The notes under the pieces are model-generated. The model worked only from the letters and a program-made list of their open reading frames with translations, was not told the DNA's origin and made no database searches. Positions 11,661-24,440 of a stretch of 64,000 nt of DNA are shown here, piece after piece (the stretch's first letter is position 1; each line of letters starts with the position of its first letter). Source of the DNA: Cryptomeria japonica (taxonomy: Eukaryota > Streptophyta > Pinopsida > Cupressales > Cupressaceae). Location of the stretch: positions 337,500,793 to 337,564,792 of the forward strand of contig NC_081408.1 of assembly GCF_030272615.1 (NCBI RefSeq), read 5' to 3'. A program made the translations under genes and the position numbers.

Positions 11661-12410
11661 AATCTACAATGAAAAGTCATCCTTATAGCTACAAAATATT
11701 TCACAAAATGGATTGAGGCAGTACCTCTCATCAATATCACGGGAAAACAAATTGCTGCATTTATTGAACTACATCATCTATCGCTATGGAATACCCATGA
11801 CCATTATCACTAATAATGGGCGACCGTTCAAGAATCAAGATGTCCAAGAGCTATGTGAGAAATTCAAGATCCAACACATATTTTCAACACCCTACTATCC
11901 ACAAGGAAACGAACAAGCAGAAGCATCAAACAAAACTATTTTGAAAATCCTCAAAAAGATAGTGAATGATGCTGGTAGAGATTGGCATATTCAATTGAAC
12001 CCTACTCTATGGGCCTACTGTAATAGTATCCGCACACCAACAGGTGCCACACCTTTCTCTCTTATCTATAGATCAGACGCAATACTACCAATAGAAGTAG
12101 AGATACCTTCTCTAAGAGTATCATTAAAAGACCTTATCCCAAATGAAGAGCAATGAGTATCTAGATTGTAGGAGTTAGAATTAATTCATGAACAAAGACA
12201 ACATGCCTTTGATCATTTAAAGGTATATCAACAAAGAATGTGCCACAGTTATAATCACAAGGTCAAACCGAGAATATTTCAAGTTGGAGAACTAGTACTA
12301 AAAGAAAATCCACGTAATAGCATTTGGGTTGGGTGCATATTAGCTATCAACACAGGATGGGGATCAACTTGAGGAACCCATCAATAGCATGCATTTGAAG
12401 AAGTTTTATG
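11661..12410 (+). pseudogene. Gypsy integrase core and C-terminus fragment
   Basis: Plus-strand reading begins just inside the integrase core (YFTKWIEAVPL). After a frameshift it continues in an open stretch at 11713-12156 (YGIPMTIITNNGRPFKNQD; FSTPYYPQGNEQAEASNKTI; GATPFSLIYRSDAILPIEVE). The residue expected as the first catalytic Asp reads Lys (ATKYFTKW), and the second (TDNG in relatives) reads TNNG, so both are lost; the Glu in NEQAE is kept. After the stop at 12154-12156 the C-terminal part can still be read (RMCHSYNHKVKPRIFQVGEL). The zinc-binding HHCC domain is missing, removed at the inversion junction. Confidence 0.8.
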
Positions 12411-12420
12411 TTTGAAAAGT

Positions 12421-12560
12421 CCAAAAAAACAGTGAAAAAGCAGAAAATCCAAAAACAGTGAAAAAGCAGAAAATCCAAAAACAGTGAAAAAGCAAAAAAT
12501 ACAAAAACAGTGAAAAAGCAAAAAATCCAAAAATATTGAAAAAAAACAAAAAACAAAAAA
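12421..12560 (+). repeat. 26-bp A-rich tandem repeat after integrase of E
   Basis: About five units of AAAAACAGTGAAAAAGCA plus a variable tail (GAAAATCC or AAAAATCC), decaying toward the right. It explains the Phe-rich open frames on the opposite strand. It lies just after the pol remnant, as in other gypsy elements with repetitive 3' tails. Confidence 0.85.
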
Positions 12561-14196
12561 TCAAATATGCGAAAAAGTGCAATAACAACAGATGGTCAAA
12601 ACCTGGCAAACAGGCGCTATCTGTCGGCTAGCTCTTCCATCTATAAGTCCATGCATCCTTCTGCTTGCATTCATTTTCCATCAGCCCTATTCATATCCAT
12701 AATAAAAGCCTTTGTTCATACGCAAGCATCCCAGGTGATTTCTCACCATGGTTTGGATCATTGGGTATATCATAATGACTTTGTTTCTAGGCTGGGGGCA
12801 AAATCCTGAACCTCACTAGGAGCAAAATTTTCTATCATTTTGAGCTTAATCAAATAGGAAGAACAATAGTCAGGCAACTCTTATCAAGCGAAAACTGAGA
12901 CACATCCAACATTGAACACGAGATCAAATTTTCCACCATCAAACTATCACATGTTAGTCTAAGCACATCACACACTTTTCAATGGATGATATCTTTTGGA
13001 TAATAATTTTAACATGATTTTTTAACTTTTCTATCTTGATTTTCGCTATCGTGATTTCTAAGTGACTCCAGGATGTCTCTGACTAGAAGAACAAGGAAGG
13101 AACATGTTATTTTTCTTGTTTGTTGTCTATAAATTAATCATTAATATGTGCAAACTTATCTCAGGACATGATCATCGGCGTATCATCAAAGACATTTCCG
13201 ATTTGCGTATAGAAATGGTTAATACTGCCTGTTTTACGCAAGCAACACTCAGGTCATCTTGGTTCAATTATACCTTGATACTTGTGCTAACTTTCAATAT
13301 CAAAATCAAGGAAAGTAGTTCTCAGGTCATCATGGTTTAACTATACCATCATTTTTTGCACTCACTTCCCACATTTTAAAAGCAAAAGCTCAATGATGAC
13401 AAAACACAATAACCCAGTGACTGGTCCAATCATAGCTTTGCATTTCATTCTCATTTTCATTTGCATTTAGCTTGCATTTCATTCTTGCTTGGGTTCCCGC
13501 ATGCTCATCTTATCCAAGGTTAAGTCTATCGCAGGAATCATAATGGTATCATCATAAGTATATACACAATCAGACTGATGAATCATCTCTCTCTCTCTCT
13601 CTCTCTCTCCAGATATTGTCGACCTAGCACAAATCTTATGATACCCCCTCAACAAAACCAACATAAGCATATATGAATCTTCCTGCAACCTGATATCAAC
13701 AAATTGTCAGTTCTTTATCCAATCAACCTTATCAATTCTATTAATAGATCACATCTAAATCTATTCTATCATGTCTTATATAGGATGTATCTTTCTTGGA
13801 ACTAGACGTTCTGATAAAGTCTTATATAGGATATATTGTTCCTGAAACTAGACGCTTTGATCATCTTTGTCTTATACAAGAGGTGTCATTCCTAAAACCA
13901 GACTTAATATCGATCTTATCAATCTAATCAATCAAGATCTATCAATAATCAAGAATCACATCATCAAAGAACTCACACTTTCATCAATCAATGTTGCAAA
14001 AATCGACTCATTTCTAATCAGGATATCAATTTCACAAAAATTCATACACTCCAAAAGTCAATTATCTCAATTGATCTCCCGATGGGGCATCATTGTACCA
14101 CAATTTATCAATCAATGTATGGGGCATCCTATCAAACCAATATCATTATCAAAATGAGATTATTCTTTGAATCAACGCGTCACCACACCTCGCTTC
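12561..14196 (+). other. 3' non-coding region of element E with degenerate repeats
   Basis: No coding potential. Contains a (CT)n microsatellite at 13586-13609, three units of ~46-50 bp at 13773-~13905 (TCTTATATAGGATGTAT-type with ACTAGACG), and two AGGTCATC(T/A)TGGTT units near 13251 and 13325. Together with the PPT this is the long 3' UTR of the element. Confidence 0.6.
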
Positions 14197-14210
14197 AAAG
14201 AGGGGTAAAA
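14197..14210 (+). promoter_or_regulatory. Polypurine tract of element E
   Basis: AAAGAGGGGTAAAA lies directly against TGTATACACC of the 3' LTR and fixes the element as plus strand. Confidence 0.8.
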
Positions 14211-15360
14211 TGTATACACCTAAAAATGGTTTGAAAATAATTAATTGAATAAGCAATTATTTAATTAATCTCCCTTCCTAATTTAATTGAATTCATTAGC
14301 AATTTGATTAAATTCTCCCTTTCATCTACTTATTAATAAATCTAAGGATTTATTTAATAGGTTCATTTCAATAAGTCCCCTTTGATTAATTAATTTAAAT
14401 TAATTAATCCTCCCCCCATTCAATCAATTCTTCTAATCTCCTAATTAATTAAAACAAATCAATTTAGGAGTTGTTGAAAATTAATGTCTTTTCCTATTAT
14501 TTGAATTTTTAAATTCAAATTACCCACATGCCTCCTAACTTCTAACCACCTAACCTAATCATCCCTCTAACCTATCCCATTCCATCTAACCTTGGGTTTA
14601 ACTAACCCTCTCCTATCTTGCACATCCTAACCTCCTATGGTGTGGATATTCTCCCCTTGAGACACATGGCACTTTGGCCACATGTCTCCTCTCTTGGACA
14701 CTTGCCCTCTTATGAGCAAGGCTCCTTGACACTTGTCACCACAGAGATGACAAGTGTCCCTGCCTCCAACCTCCTCCAATTTCACCCTTGATATCTTCAG
14801 ACTTAATCTTGATCGTTGATTCCCGCCACCTCACCCCTGGCCTTGGAAATCCTATAAATATCCCCCATTTTGGATCATAAAGGTTCCCATCTCATTTTCA
14901 TCTTAGGCATTGTTACTATAGGCATATCCATTCTAGCATATCATTTGAGCATTGCTATTATAGGAAATTGCATCTTAGATCTAGTTTAATTTGATCATTT
15001 TCTAGCATAATTGTTGAATCATGTAGCTTAATCAATCTCTTTTCTAGCATAATTGCATCATCATCATAGCTTAATCATGCATATCATTAGATTAATTAGA
15101 CTCTTGGATCAATCTAGCATGATCAATCTCATCTAGTTTGCATATCATTATCATTTCAAATCCCCTGTCTAGGTGTAGTCAAGTCACTGGGATTGCTTAT
15201 CCAGATCTGCGAGCAAATCCATACTCGCATCTCTTAGGAGGCGATAGGTCACTTTGTCATGGTTCACCTTTCATTTGCTTTTAATTTTCTAACCATGCTT
15301 GTAATGATCTATTGGGTGTTTGTGTTGTAGATGTAGGTACCACACTTCACAGGCACGACA
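14211..15360 (+). repeat. 3' LTR of element E
   Basis: 1,150 bp, TGTATACACC...GGCACGACA, followed by TSD CATAT. TATAAATA is at 14853-14860. It matches the 5' LTR at roughly 95% by eye outside the 89-bp duplication. Confidence 0.9.
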
Positions 15361-15365
15361 CATAT

Positions 15366-16425
15366 CATCTATAAATTTTTAAAATAATCACTTGCATTAG
15401 AAGGAGGTGCAAGGGTTACATTGATAGAAAATTATATATAAGTTAATATGTTAGATATTACAATTATATAATGATTAATATATGTCCTAAAAGATATAAT
15501 GTATAACGTACAAGTTGTCCAATGTGATTGAATGTGTTGATTGTAATAAGTCATCAAAATATATAGAAAGTCTAAGAATGTCCCATTTGATCTTCAATAG
15601 ACAAAACTAAAGTTGTTCTTTCATTAAAATTCAATGTTTGAAATTGATGACTCACCATAATGCCTTTTTAATGTTGTGATATATGAAATGCATTCACTTT
15701 TTTCAATGATTTTTGTCTTATATTTTTATATGAAATGCATTTACACATTTTCAATGATGTTTTCACTTAGTAATTGTTATTTAACAAATTTATCACTTAA
15801 CTCTATATTCTCACGCCCACAAAGGTGACAAATGTAACCGTAGTTGAATCATTCTGAACAAACTATTTATTGATCGATTCTCTGCTTATCTTACAAGGTG
15901 GAAGCTACCTTCAGATGATATTCAATGAATAGAAATTAACTGAAATTCTTTTAACCAGAAAGCTTTGAAAAGACATGCATAAAATACAAAACTTTTTTTT
16001 TTAGATTTTCCAAGATTTTGAAACAACTAGATCGCTACAAAATGCCATTCAAAGATAATATTTTTGTACCAATAGAAAACTGAAACCATTCACCATCTCA
16101 AATATAGATGCATCCACTGATAACCATTCAAAAGAACAGAAAGCATTCACACACCATAATTCAAAGATTACAAATATCTGAGCCACCAACAAAATTGTCT
16201 ATATTCAAAAACAGTAAATAGAAATATGCTTAAAGAAGTTTTTGTTCTTAAAAGTAAAACAAAGTTTGCCCCAAAGATCCTAAAATGAAAATAAGTCCAA
16301 TTATTTAAAACATTTAGAGAAACAGTTTCTTGAAGACAACCGTTATTTTAAAATAAGTCTTTTTGGCTTCCAAGCCAATAGTCATGAAAAGCAATAAAAC
16401 AGTAAAATTATGAAACTGTCCCTGC
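15366..16425. other. Old intergenic DNA, nothing identified
   Basis: AT-rich, stop-dense on both strands. No repeat unit, RNA gene or coding remnant recognised. Confidence 0.5.
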
Positions 16426-19381
16426 CTATTCAGTTTTCGGTTCATTATCACCAATAATATCCACCTCCTAATCAACACGTGCCACCTCTTGATCCTTAAG
16501 CCTTTGTCTATACTCATGGTACCTATTTATGATCAACTCCAAGTTTGGGTCCTTTGGTATTTTTGTGATGCACAGTCTTGATCTCCATCTCGAAATCAAC
16601 CCATCAGTAGTGGCTATGTTTTCATGCATTTCATCCATCTCCGTCTCAAAGACAATAGTATGCATTTTCAAGTGACATTATCCCTTATAGGATTCCAAAG
16701 AGATATTTTGAGGGTCTCTAATATTCTTTTGATAATTTTCCTTGAACTAGCTTCATACATTATCCTCAAAGCTATCCATAAGGTCAACATCCAGAACACA
16801 GATCTATTATTCTTTATTTTCAGCATATCATTCAAATAGAATTTTAGGGCATCATCAATGTCACTTGTTTAATCACGGTAGATCCTTTCTTTCCACTCGA
16901 AGGCTTCTCGCCAGGTAGTATCAACTTCCTTAGGGTGTTCTACCAACTTTCCAGTCATCAAAATGCAGGGTTGAATGTTGTGATCTCAGTAACCTCCTTT
17001 GAAAGCACACATATACTTCCATGTTATTTTATAATCTATTGTAGCTCAACTAAAAATTCCTTTATTTTACTCCAAATATTCACATACAACACCTCAAACT
17101 CGGTAATATAGCTGACACCAATTCTGTACATTTCTTCCATCCATTCAGTGATAACTTTATCATATCCTAAATTACCTTTGATCTTCTTCATAGTATTTGG
17201 ATCAAGTCCCTACACATGTGAAATTGAAGCCTCCCCAGTTACAGGATTTATAATATATGAAATGAAATACTTCAATGACTGCACTTGGGATTGTAGCTCT
17301 AGGTTCTTTTTCTTTTGTTCTTGATCCCTCTTGATTATTGCGTGGACTAAAAATTCAGCATGGTAGACATCCCCTTCTAAGGTGGAAGGCCCCATATCCA
17401 CATGACTGATCTTATAATATTTTTCTATTATGTCACTTGCGCTCACATCTTTGATAGGATCAATGATCTCTAGGAGCTGGTGACTAGATACAGGATCAAA
17501 AATGATCTGAGACATTAGCTTGGCCTTTTTAGGCTTGCAAGAACTCTATAGCAGTAGTGCAATTGTATCTATTTCACTTGAAACAGGGGTGGACACTTTC
17601 CTTTTCTTCTCTACCTTTGTCTTCAACCATGATGGGGAGGTTGTTTCAAGTCATGACTCTTTATTAATAGTGTTGGGTGTATTTTGCACAGGAGAGGAGG
17701 GAATTTCAAGTAAATCAGAGAAAGAATGATCATCAATTATCTGTTGATAAATACCTTTAGAATCAGCAAGGGGAGATTTCCCTCTCGGTGGCATAATTTT
17801 GTCATCCCGCTCATAGGTTGATTTTAGTTTGGTAGTGGTTTCCTCAGGTTTCTCCCCATCACCACCTGACTGAGAACCTCAGCTTGGTAACCTATCTATA
17901 GACTTAGCTATTGACGATGGAATAGGGGAAGAGGAAACTGCTCCTTTCTCTCTACGAGATGATGACCTTTGGCTTTGTGAGGAGCTAACATGTTGTTTCC
18001 ACTTGCCATTTAACTAGTTGGATGTTCTTCTTAACATTGGAGTAGTGCAAACCATTAGGTCTGAGACCTATTCTTTGGACTAATCAACTTCTATGGGGGC
18101 CGCATTGATAAGAGTATGATACTCTGGGTCCAAAATGACCCCATCTTTAATCACATCATCAAGAACATTATAAGAAACACCAAGAGTGTGGATTTGCTGC
18201 AAAGAAAGTCTCATGAAACTTCTTTTAAACACTTCAACATCATCTAAACAATCCTCCCAGAAATCCTTGAGCTTAGGTTGATGCATATAACCTTTAGCTC
18301 CATACAAATTTTGCTTCACATATCCTTGCTGTCAAAACTATTTCTAGATGACAAAGATTGAAAATGAAACTTCTCTAGAATTTTTCTCACGATTTTAGCA
18401 GAACCATTTGTTTTGCAAGAGAAATGAGGTGTGGACAATGGGAAGGGGTATCCTCTCTTTCCCATGTTCAGATATTTAACTTTAACCACAACCATCTGGT
18501 GACAAAATTTCAAGAAAACAATATAATCAGATGGAAAACAAGGCAATTTCAGTGGGGCCTTTTCAAAACCCCCAATTCTAAGGTAAGTGAACCTATTAAA
18601 TTGGGTGTAGAAACTTACAAACTTCATCACGAAGGTAGCAGAGTCACGAGAAATCTGTAAACCAGGGTTTCCGTCTAATTTTCTAACCATACCATCAAGA
18701 ATACATCATTAACATGTGAAAAATATTGCATACCCTTATGCATGGTGAGTTGGGGAAACTTCCGATAGACAGGTGCAAATGTAGGGAGAAGATGATGCAA
18801 TTCCAACCCTAGCCAAGCAGACTCTTGACTAGCTAGTATGAAAATCAAATATGAACACATATGAAAGGCAAGGGACTGACGAAAGTTCCACAATTTTTCA
18901 TGCAAATGATAGGTAATGATAGAAACCCAATCAATAAAACTCCCAGGAGCACAAATCACCAGGATAAAATGAAACATCTAGAATTCAAAAGAATCAGAGA
19001 AAGCATTCCCTACAACATGATGCAAAAGGACTATAATCTCTGCAACTTCATCCTTAAAGTACATTCTTTTCAATTTGGCAGGTGATTGAGACTTACCTCC
19101 TTTTTCAGACTTTAACTAATTTTTGGCAATGCAGTTCATACACTAGTATCCATGCATTCTGAAATACTCTTCACCAGCTAGAATGTACATGTCTTTAGAA
19201 GCTTTTCTCTCAGGAAGACACAAGGAACAAGAGACGCCTTCAACATTAATCTGTGCCACAACCCTACCTTCGTCTACTCATATTTCTTGTGTCTCTAGGT
19301 TATATCTTTCAGAGCATGCAATGTTTAAATTTGCACAAGGCACGACAACCAGAAAACTAGCTGCGAAAGCTAAGCCACACT
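16426..19381 (-). pseudogene. H: long decayed ORF of unknown function, retroelement-associated type
   Basis: On the minus strand about 2.9 kb can be read as one broken protein of ~950 residues ending at stop 16426-16428. N-terminal part: AFAASFLVVV and two CxxC pairs (CSLC, CMNC) about 35 residues apart, possibly a zinc-binding site. Then a globular region with SFIDWVSIITYHLHEKLWN and HMCSYLIFILAS, a frameshift near 18685, IGGFEKAPLKLPCFPSDY, and FWEDCLDDVEVFKRSFM. A Ser/Lys-rich linker (SSSQSQRSSSRREKGAVSSS) follows, then a basic EKKRKVSTP like a nuclear-localisation signal, IFDPVSSHQLLEIIDPIKDV, a predicted coiled coil (KRDQEQKKKNLELQSQVQSL), and KVITEWMEEMYRIGVSYI. Open segments include 18675-18977, 18316-18690, 18080-18319 and 17210-17515. 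Family not recognised. The layout resembles ORF2 of elements A and C, but I see no direct sequence match. Confidence 0.5.
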
Positions 19382-21755
19382 GAAAAATTATTTCTCACTA
19401 CAAAGCTCTCTCACTGGTGTAGGAGCACCTTGCAGACTTTGAAGACCATTTGAGAAGTGAAGTCTCTTAGAGGTGTTTGTAGGTTCCTTGAATGTTTTTA
19501 AGTTGTAATAAGGTCTTTCAAGACCATTCATTTTGTTTTAATTAGCCATGTAAGGCCTTGATGCCATTTTTTAGTGTGAACTTCTTAGGACCTATTTGGT
19601 CAGCCATGGTCAAATGACATCCAAAATGCCTAAATGAGGAAAAAATTATATTTTGGCTCCTATGTTACCTATTTTTAAGGTTTATGCTATGTCCTAATAG
19701 GTTACACAGGCAGGTGTCATAGATTGTCAAGTTTTGTGCAAAGTTGTCAAGTTTGGATGACAACTTTTGTTGTCAATTTGTAACTAATCTCCCTCCAATG
19801 ACTACCTAATTCAAATTTTAGTTGGAGTCAGTTGAGGATTTTTTATAAAAAATTATTAAGGTCTTGTAGGTTGAGAAGAAAGGATTGATGAAGTATTGAT
19901 GAAGCTTTGGATGTAAACAATGGACAGATTCAATAAAACACTCAGAAATTTATATAAATTCGTTGTAACAATGTCTTGTACGGTCATTGTACAGACCCCA
20001 TGTGCAGGCTAAATAATTTAATTTAATAGGCCTATATTTTGATGTTCATTTTGATTTGATTTGGTAGGAAAATACCGATTAATAAGTGAAATATCTGTAT
20101 TTTTGTGAAAGGTGGTCTAAAAACCCTCTGAAACCAAGGTTTCTGAGGAAATGCCTTCTTAACCTCACATTCCTCTGGTAAAATTGGCTCAAAATCTAGG
20201 GAATGGTAGGGTAGAAAAATTATTTTAATATTTCCAAGGTTTGTAAGTGGTCCATTGAATTGGTGGATTTTGGGATCAAGCCCTAGGCTAGGCATCCTCA
20301 TGTGACTAGGCGACTTTAACTGGTAAAAATTGTGCAGAGGTAAAACCAAGAGTGGTGGACCCTATATAAAGGTGTATTTGGTGTTTTGGGATGTGTTAAG
20401 ACCTTTCCAATTCATTGGTGTCATTGGATCAAGTCTTTGGTGTGTGGTTGCTTTGTAAAAGTGGCCTAAAAGCCCTATTAGGCCTCCTATAGCATCAACG
20501 TTTGACCCAGTCAATGCAAGAGTTGGGGTCTAAGTTTTGGCAGTGTTTTGTCCCATCAAAGGGGCATCTAAAATTTTCAAGATTATATGATATAATTAGG
20601 ATTATTTCCAATTTTTTCTCTTAAAGGCTCAAATAGGGCTACTAGGAATAGGTGTCTTGTAGAGAGCAAGTCACTTTGATTGAACTTGTACAAACAAAAG
20701 GGTGTTGTCTTGTTTATAATCAATGTGCCTAGGGTTGTACAAGAGGTTATATAGGGTCCATACCTGCTTTTCAATGGTGGTTGTGTTTTAATCCAAGTTG
20801 GCCATAGGTGGCTACAAGAGAGTTGGTGTCAAGAAGAGATTTGATGTGATAAGTTGTATCTCCATGAGTTTATGGATTAAACAGGGCCCCATTGAGAAAA
20901 GGGGAGAATAGAGGTGTCCTTTCATATTTTTTTTTAGGATTGTCCAAGAATCCATGAATGTTGAGACCTTAATTAAGGGTCTTGGAGCGTGAGTTTGTGT
21001 GAGAAGTCTTTGTTCCTTGGGGCTGTACATCACTCGCCTCCTTCAAGATCTTGTAGGAAAATCTCTAGGTTCAATTGTTCTACTTTTGTGTCTCACATGG
21101 TCTGCCCATTGGTTTTGTATCACACTTTGCATGGACACGAGCTAGATAGTGCACTTTGTGAAAACTTCAAAAATGAGAGCTGGTTCAAAAATCATTCGCC
21201 ACCCCGTCTGTGTCCTTGAGTTATGTGACATGCCTTAAATATTGCATTTACTTTGCCTTTCAAAATGGTCCTTTATTTCAGCTTGTTCCCACTGACAAGG
21301 AAAACAACGTTAGTCCATATAATAACTTGACACAAAGGCGGTGGCCCAATACCTAGGCGAGACTGACAAGTTCCTCAGTTAGAGAAAATATGAACTTATG
21401 AACCTACGATCGGGACTTACAAACTTTCCACAACCCCCGCTAGAGTGACCAAAGCATAAGACAATGAGAGATTGGGCAATCAAATACTTTCAAAAATTCC
21501 TAATCCCATGACAAGCTTGGAAAAGAGACACATCACGCTACAAAATTTGAAAACTCATGAAGCCCGCGATAGGGAACTTGAAACATGGAGCGATAAGGAA
21601 ACACTTAGAAAAAAATTGGACGACGGTTCCAAAATTAAAAGGGGGACAACAATAATAATTTTTTGATATGAGTGCCTTTGTTGAATATGGGTAAGTGCAC
21701 CAAGTTAGTGAACAAAAAAGTGGCCACCATATAAAAAAACAAAAATGAACATAAT
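19382..21755. other. Unassigned region, possibly an old LTR or leader
   Basis: No coding frame is supported. TTTATATAAATTCG near 19950, an AATAAAAC signal near 19936 and CCCTATATAAAGG near 20360 look like transcription signals of plant LTRs, and CCCGTCTGTG near 21205 resembles the start of gypsy leaders. I could not find a second LTR copy in the window, so no element is called. Confidence 0.3.
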
Positions 21756-21960
21756 GCGATCGAGTTATTTGAAAAATAAAATAACTTGATAAGGTTACAG
21801 TTAGGAAAATTTGAACCGTAACCCGATCGGGTTATTTATTTTGTAAAAACCCGATAGGGTTATTAATTTTTTTAACAACTCGTTCATGTTTTTTAATTTT
21901 TAAAAACCCAATCAGGTTTTTTTAGTTTTAAAAACCCAATTGCATTTTTCTAATTTTTTT
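21756..21960. repeat. Short degenerate repeats with palindromic AACCCGATCGGGTT core
   Basis: Five to six degraded units of ~35-40 bp: GCGATCGAGTTATTT, AACCCGATCGGGTTATTT, AACCCGATAGGGTTATTA, AACCCAATCAGGTTTTTT and AACCCAATTGCATTTTT, separated by A/T-rich spacers. The unit centre is self-complementary in the best preserved copy. Confidence 0.5.
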
Positions 21961-22559
21961 TTTGAAAAGCAACTAGGACCATTTTACCTGCGAGCTCCAC
22001 CAAAAACGCTAAACAACTAATGTATACTACGTGAACCTTGATCATGATTTTATCCGTATAAGACAAATCAAGATGCCACATCATCATGATTTATGATTCA
22101 TTTGTGCATTTTTATTGTTTTTAATTTAGAATTTCATTTTAGTTTTTTAGTTTTTGATTAATTTGATTTGATTTTGCAAATTTGATATCAGATACTCAAC
22201 AAAACAATCTCCCTCAACAAAATAATCCCCCTTAGAAAAATATGTCCCGTAATTCTCCTAATCCTCCAATAAACCCTTCCTAAACCACGTAGGAGGATTT
22301 ACTAGGTCGACTGGCATAAAATAGATTAACCATTTGCAACCTAGTGTCTAGAGTGAAAGCATTAGAACACAAACACCATACAGACCTTACCAAAGCCCTA
22401 TAAACAATGGTGTAAATAGTGTTGACAAAGTTTTAAAATAAGCCACTGAATGGGATGCATATAGAAATTCATGTTGCAACTATTATGCACAGGTCTCTCA
22501 TATAATGCAGTAAAAAATAAAGAAATAAGAAAAGCACAAATATATGCTCTTTTCACTAA

Positions 22560-22803
22560 TCCCCAATTCTAGGAGACCCTGCCTCTTAATTCAAAGAGGT
22601 TTCCTATAAATTGGTGCAATCACATGGCCATGAAAATACAAATTTTGGATAGGTGGTGGATGGTCTTTGACCAACCTCCTTGTAATAACCTTGAGGTGTG
22701 TTTACATTTTTTGAGAAAACTGTACTGTGAGTTCATCCTTAATGAGACCCCTAATTATTTTGATATGAGGATGTTCCAAGGTAGAGGTAGAGGCTCTACC
22801 TAG
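22560..22803 (+). pseudogene. Short coding scrap of unknown protein
   Basis: An open stretch with protein-like composition contains NWCNHMAMKIQILDRWWMVF, CLHFLRKLYCEFILNE and an Arg-Gly tail (QGRGRGST) before the stop at 22801. Trp/Cys content and the RGRG tail suggest a real but decayed coding region, possibly transposon-derived. No family recognised; neighbouring sequence is full of stops. Confidence 0.25.
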
Positions 22804-23352
22804 TTGATAGACTAGGGGCTCAATTGGTACAGAACCCCCAGAATTAGGTTCCACTTTCTATGGAATCCTTTGTGCATGTGATAGTCCCTATAGCCTTGAA
22901 AGAGTATATAGAGATGGAGACTCTTTAGGCAACTGCCACATCCATCGTATAGCATGGGACATAGTTATCACATTCTCTTGGCCTAGACAATGGTGCAGGA
23001 GCACACGGTGTTGTTGTAGCTAGACTATCTACTTCTAGCATCCCTAGCAGTCACTAGTGCATCACCTGCTATGATGTATGCTATGGGGTAGATACCTTAC
23101 ATGTGCAGATGGTTCAAGCTACCATGAGTGCACACATTGTGGGGCTAGTTGTGAGGCAGGCGAACCAGATGACGTGCCCCTCACCGATGACCTAATGCAA
23201 CAAGTCTTTGCTAGTTAGGTATGTTGATTTAAATTTATTATGTTTTATTTATTAAATACTTTAAATTTCCAAATGTAAATAGATTTGTAATTATAGTTCA
23301 AATTAAAATAATGCAAACATTATGCATTTCATGATGTAGCAGATTTTGGTAA
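22804..23352. other. No gene seen
   Basis: Stop-rich DNA without identifiable repeat units. Confidence 0.4.
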
Positions 23353-24440
23353 TGAGGGAACACAAATGGACCACCAAGAGGGGGGGTGAACCAATGGTAA
23401 TAAAAAACTTGAACTTTCTAAAAGATCAAAGCTCTAATAACAAAAGTCAAGCAACTATGAGCAAGGATATTAAACTAATATGCACACACACATAGAACAC
23501 AAACCCATAACACAAGATATATGAGGAAAACCCACAATGGGGAAAAAACTCAGTGAGAAATTTTGCTAGAGTCTATTGCTCTAATCTAGGGTCACAATGG
23601 AAAGAGTTTGATTACAAAGTTTATGGGAACCGACCCAAAGGAGCATCAACCCCTGAAATTTATGGGCGCCAACCCAAAGGAGCACCAACCCCTGATCTGA
23701 GAATCCACTCAAATGATTGTAGTAAAGAATAAATTACAAATGCAAGTTGAATACCTCGTTACAAATGATGTTTTGTAACATGTTGTGTTTTCCACACTTG
23801 AACAATGATTATGCTCTTTTCTACTCATAGGCTTTGTCTTTTGCTTTCTGGTCTCTGTAACAACTCACTACACTTTGTCTTATTTTACACTAGCTCTTTT
23901 GATCTTACACTTATGTCTCCTTCTCTCTTTGATTTCAGATTTATATTCTCTAGTTTGAAGCCTTCATTATATGTCTTCTCTCTACTCCACTTGGTGTGAA
24001 ATACACACTATGTTGCTTATACTCTCTATTCTCCCTTCTCTTTCACCTGCAACAACACACTTTTGTTCACCTTCAACAACTAGACAATCAACTCTTTGTT
24101 CACCTTCAACAACTCACAATCAACTCTCTACAATTTCTCAGTCTTCTCCATCCAATTGATCGTAATCCTCTTTTATTCTTATAGTTTTCCCTCCAAAAAG
24201 GATTTTCCTTGCAAAGGATAATTTAAAAACACTTCTCAAGATCTAGAACACAATTTGCCTTATTTTTTGCTTTCTAATTTTCCACCTTTCTCATTACATA
24301 CTATCATTCTATTTTAATTTAGCTAACTCAAAGTTCTGGCATGACCTTTGCATATAACACTCATTCTCGAAAATGAAACTCCTAGCTGTCCTTTGCTCAA
24401 CATTAACTAACTTTTTGTTTTTTGTGTAGGCTGACATAAA
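23353..24440 (-). repeat. Minus-strand LTR fragment related in layout to sirevirus LTRs
   Basis: On the minus strand the sequence contains CCCCATTGTGGGTTTTCCTC followed by ATATATCTTGTGTTATGG and then GGTTCACCCCCCCTCTTGG before ending near TGTGTTCCCTCA. This is the same order of U5 landmarks as in the LTRs of A, B and C (GGTTTTCCTCGT...TTCACCCCCCTCTCAGTG). The minus-strand start of the LTR is not resolved (about 24440). No PBS-like sequence follows at 23352. Confidence 0.5.

Larger units (their letters stand above)
9680..15365 (+). mobile_element. Element E: rearranged Ty3/gypsy LTR retrotransposon with TSD CATAT
   Basis: Target-site duplication CATAT is at 9680-9684 and 15361-15365. LTRs are 9685-~10922 and 14211-15360. 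Inside are an inverted RT fragment (minus strand), a plus-strand integrase fragment, a 26-bp tandem repeat, and a ~1.6 kb non-coding 3' region with degenerate repeats. The PPT AAAGAGGGGTAAAA adjoins the 3' LTR, so element orientation is plus. Integrase style (ALW-type C-terminal core, LPIEVEIPSLR) and the long 3' non-coding tail suggest the Tat/Athila side of gypsy. Gag, protease and most of RT/RNase H are missing. Confidence 0.85.

Noticed and set aside
12347-12609. Phe-rich minus-strand ORFs
   Set aside because: Produced by the 26-bp A-rich tandem repeat read in reverse; no protein-like variation.
13586-13609. (CT)n tract as a functional GAGA-type promoter
   Set aside because: A plain microsatellite in the 3' non-coding part of a dead element with no gene downstream.
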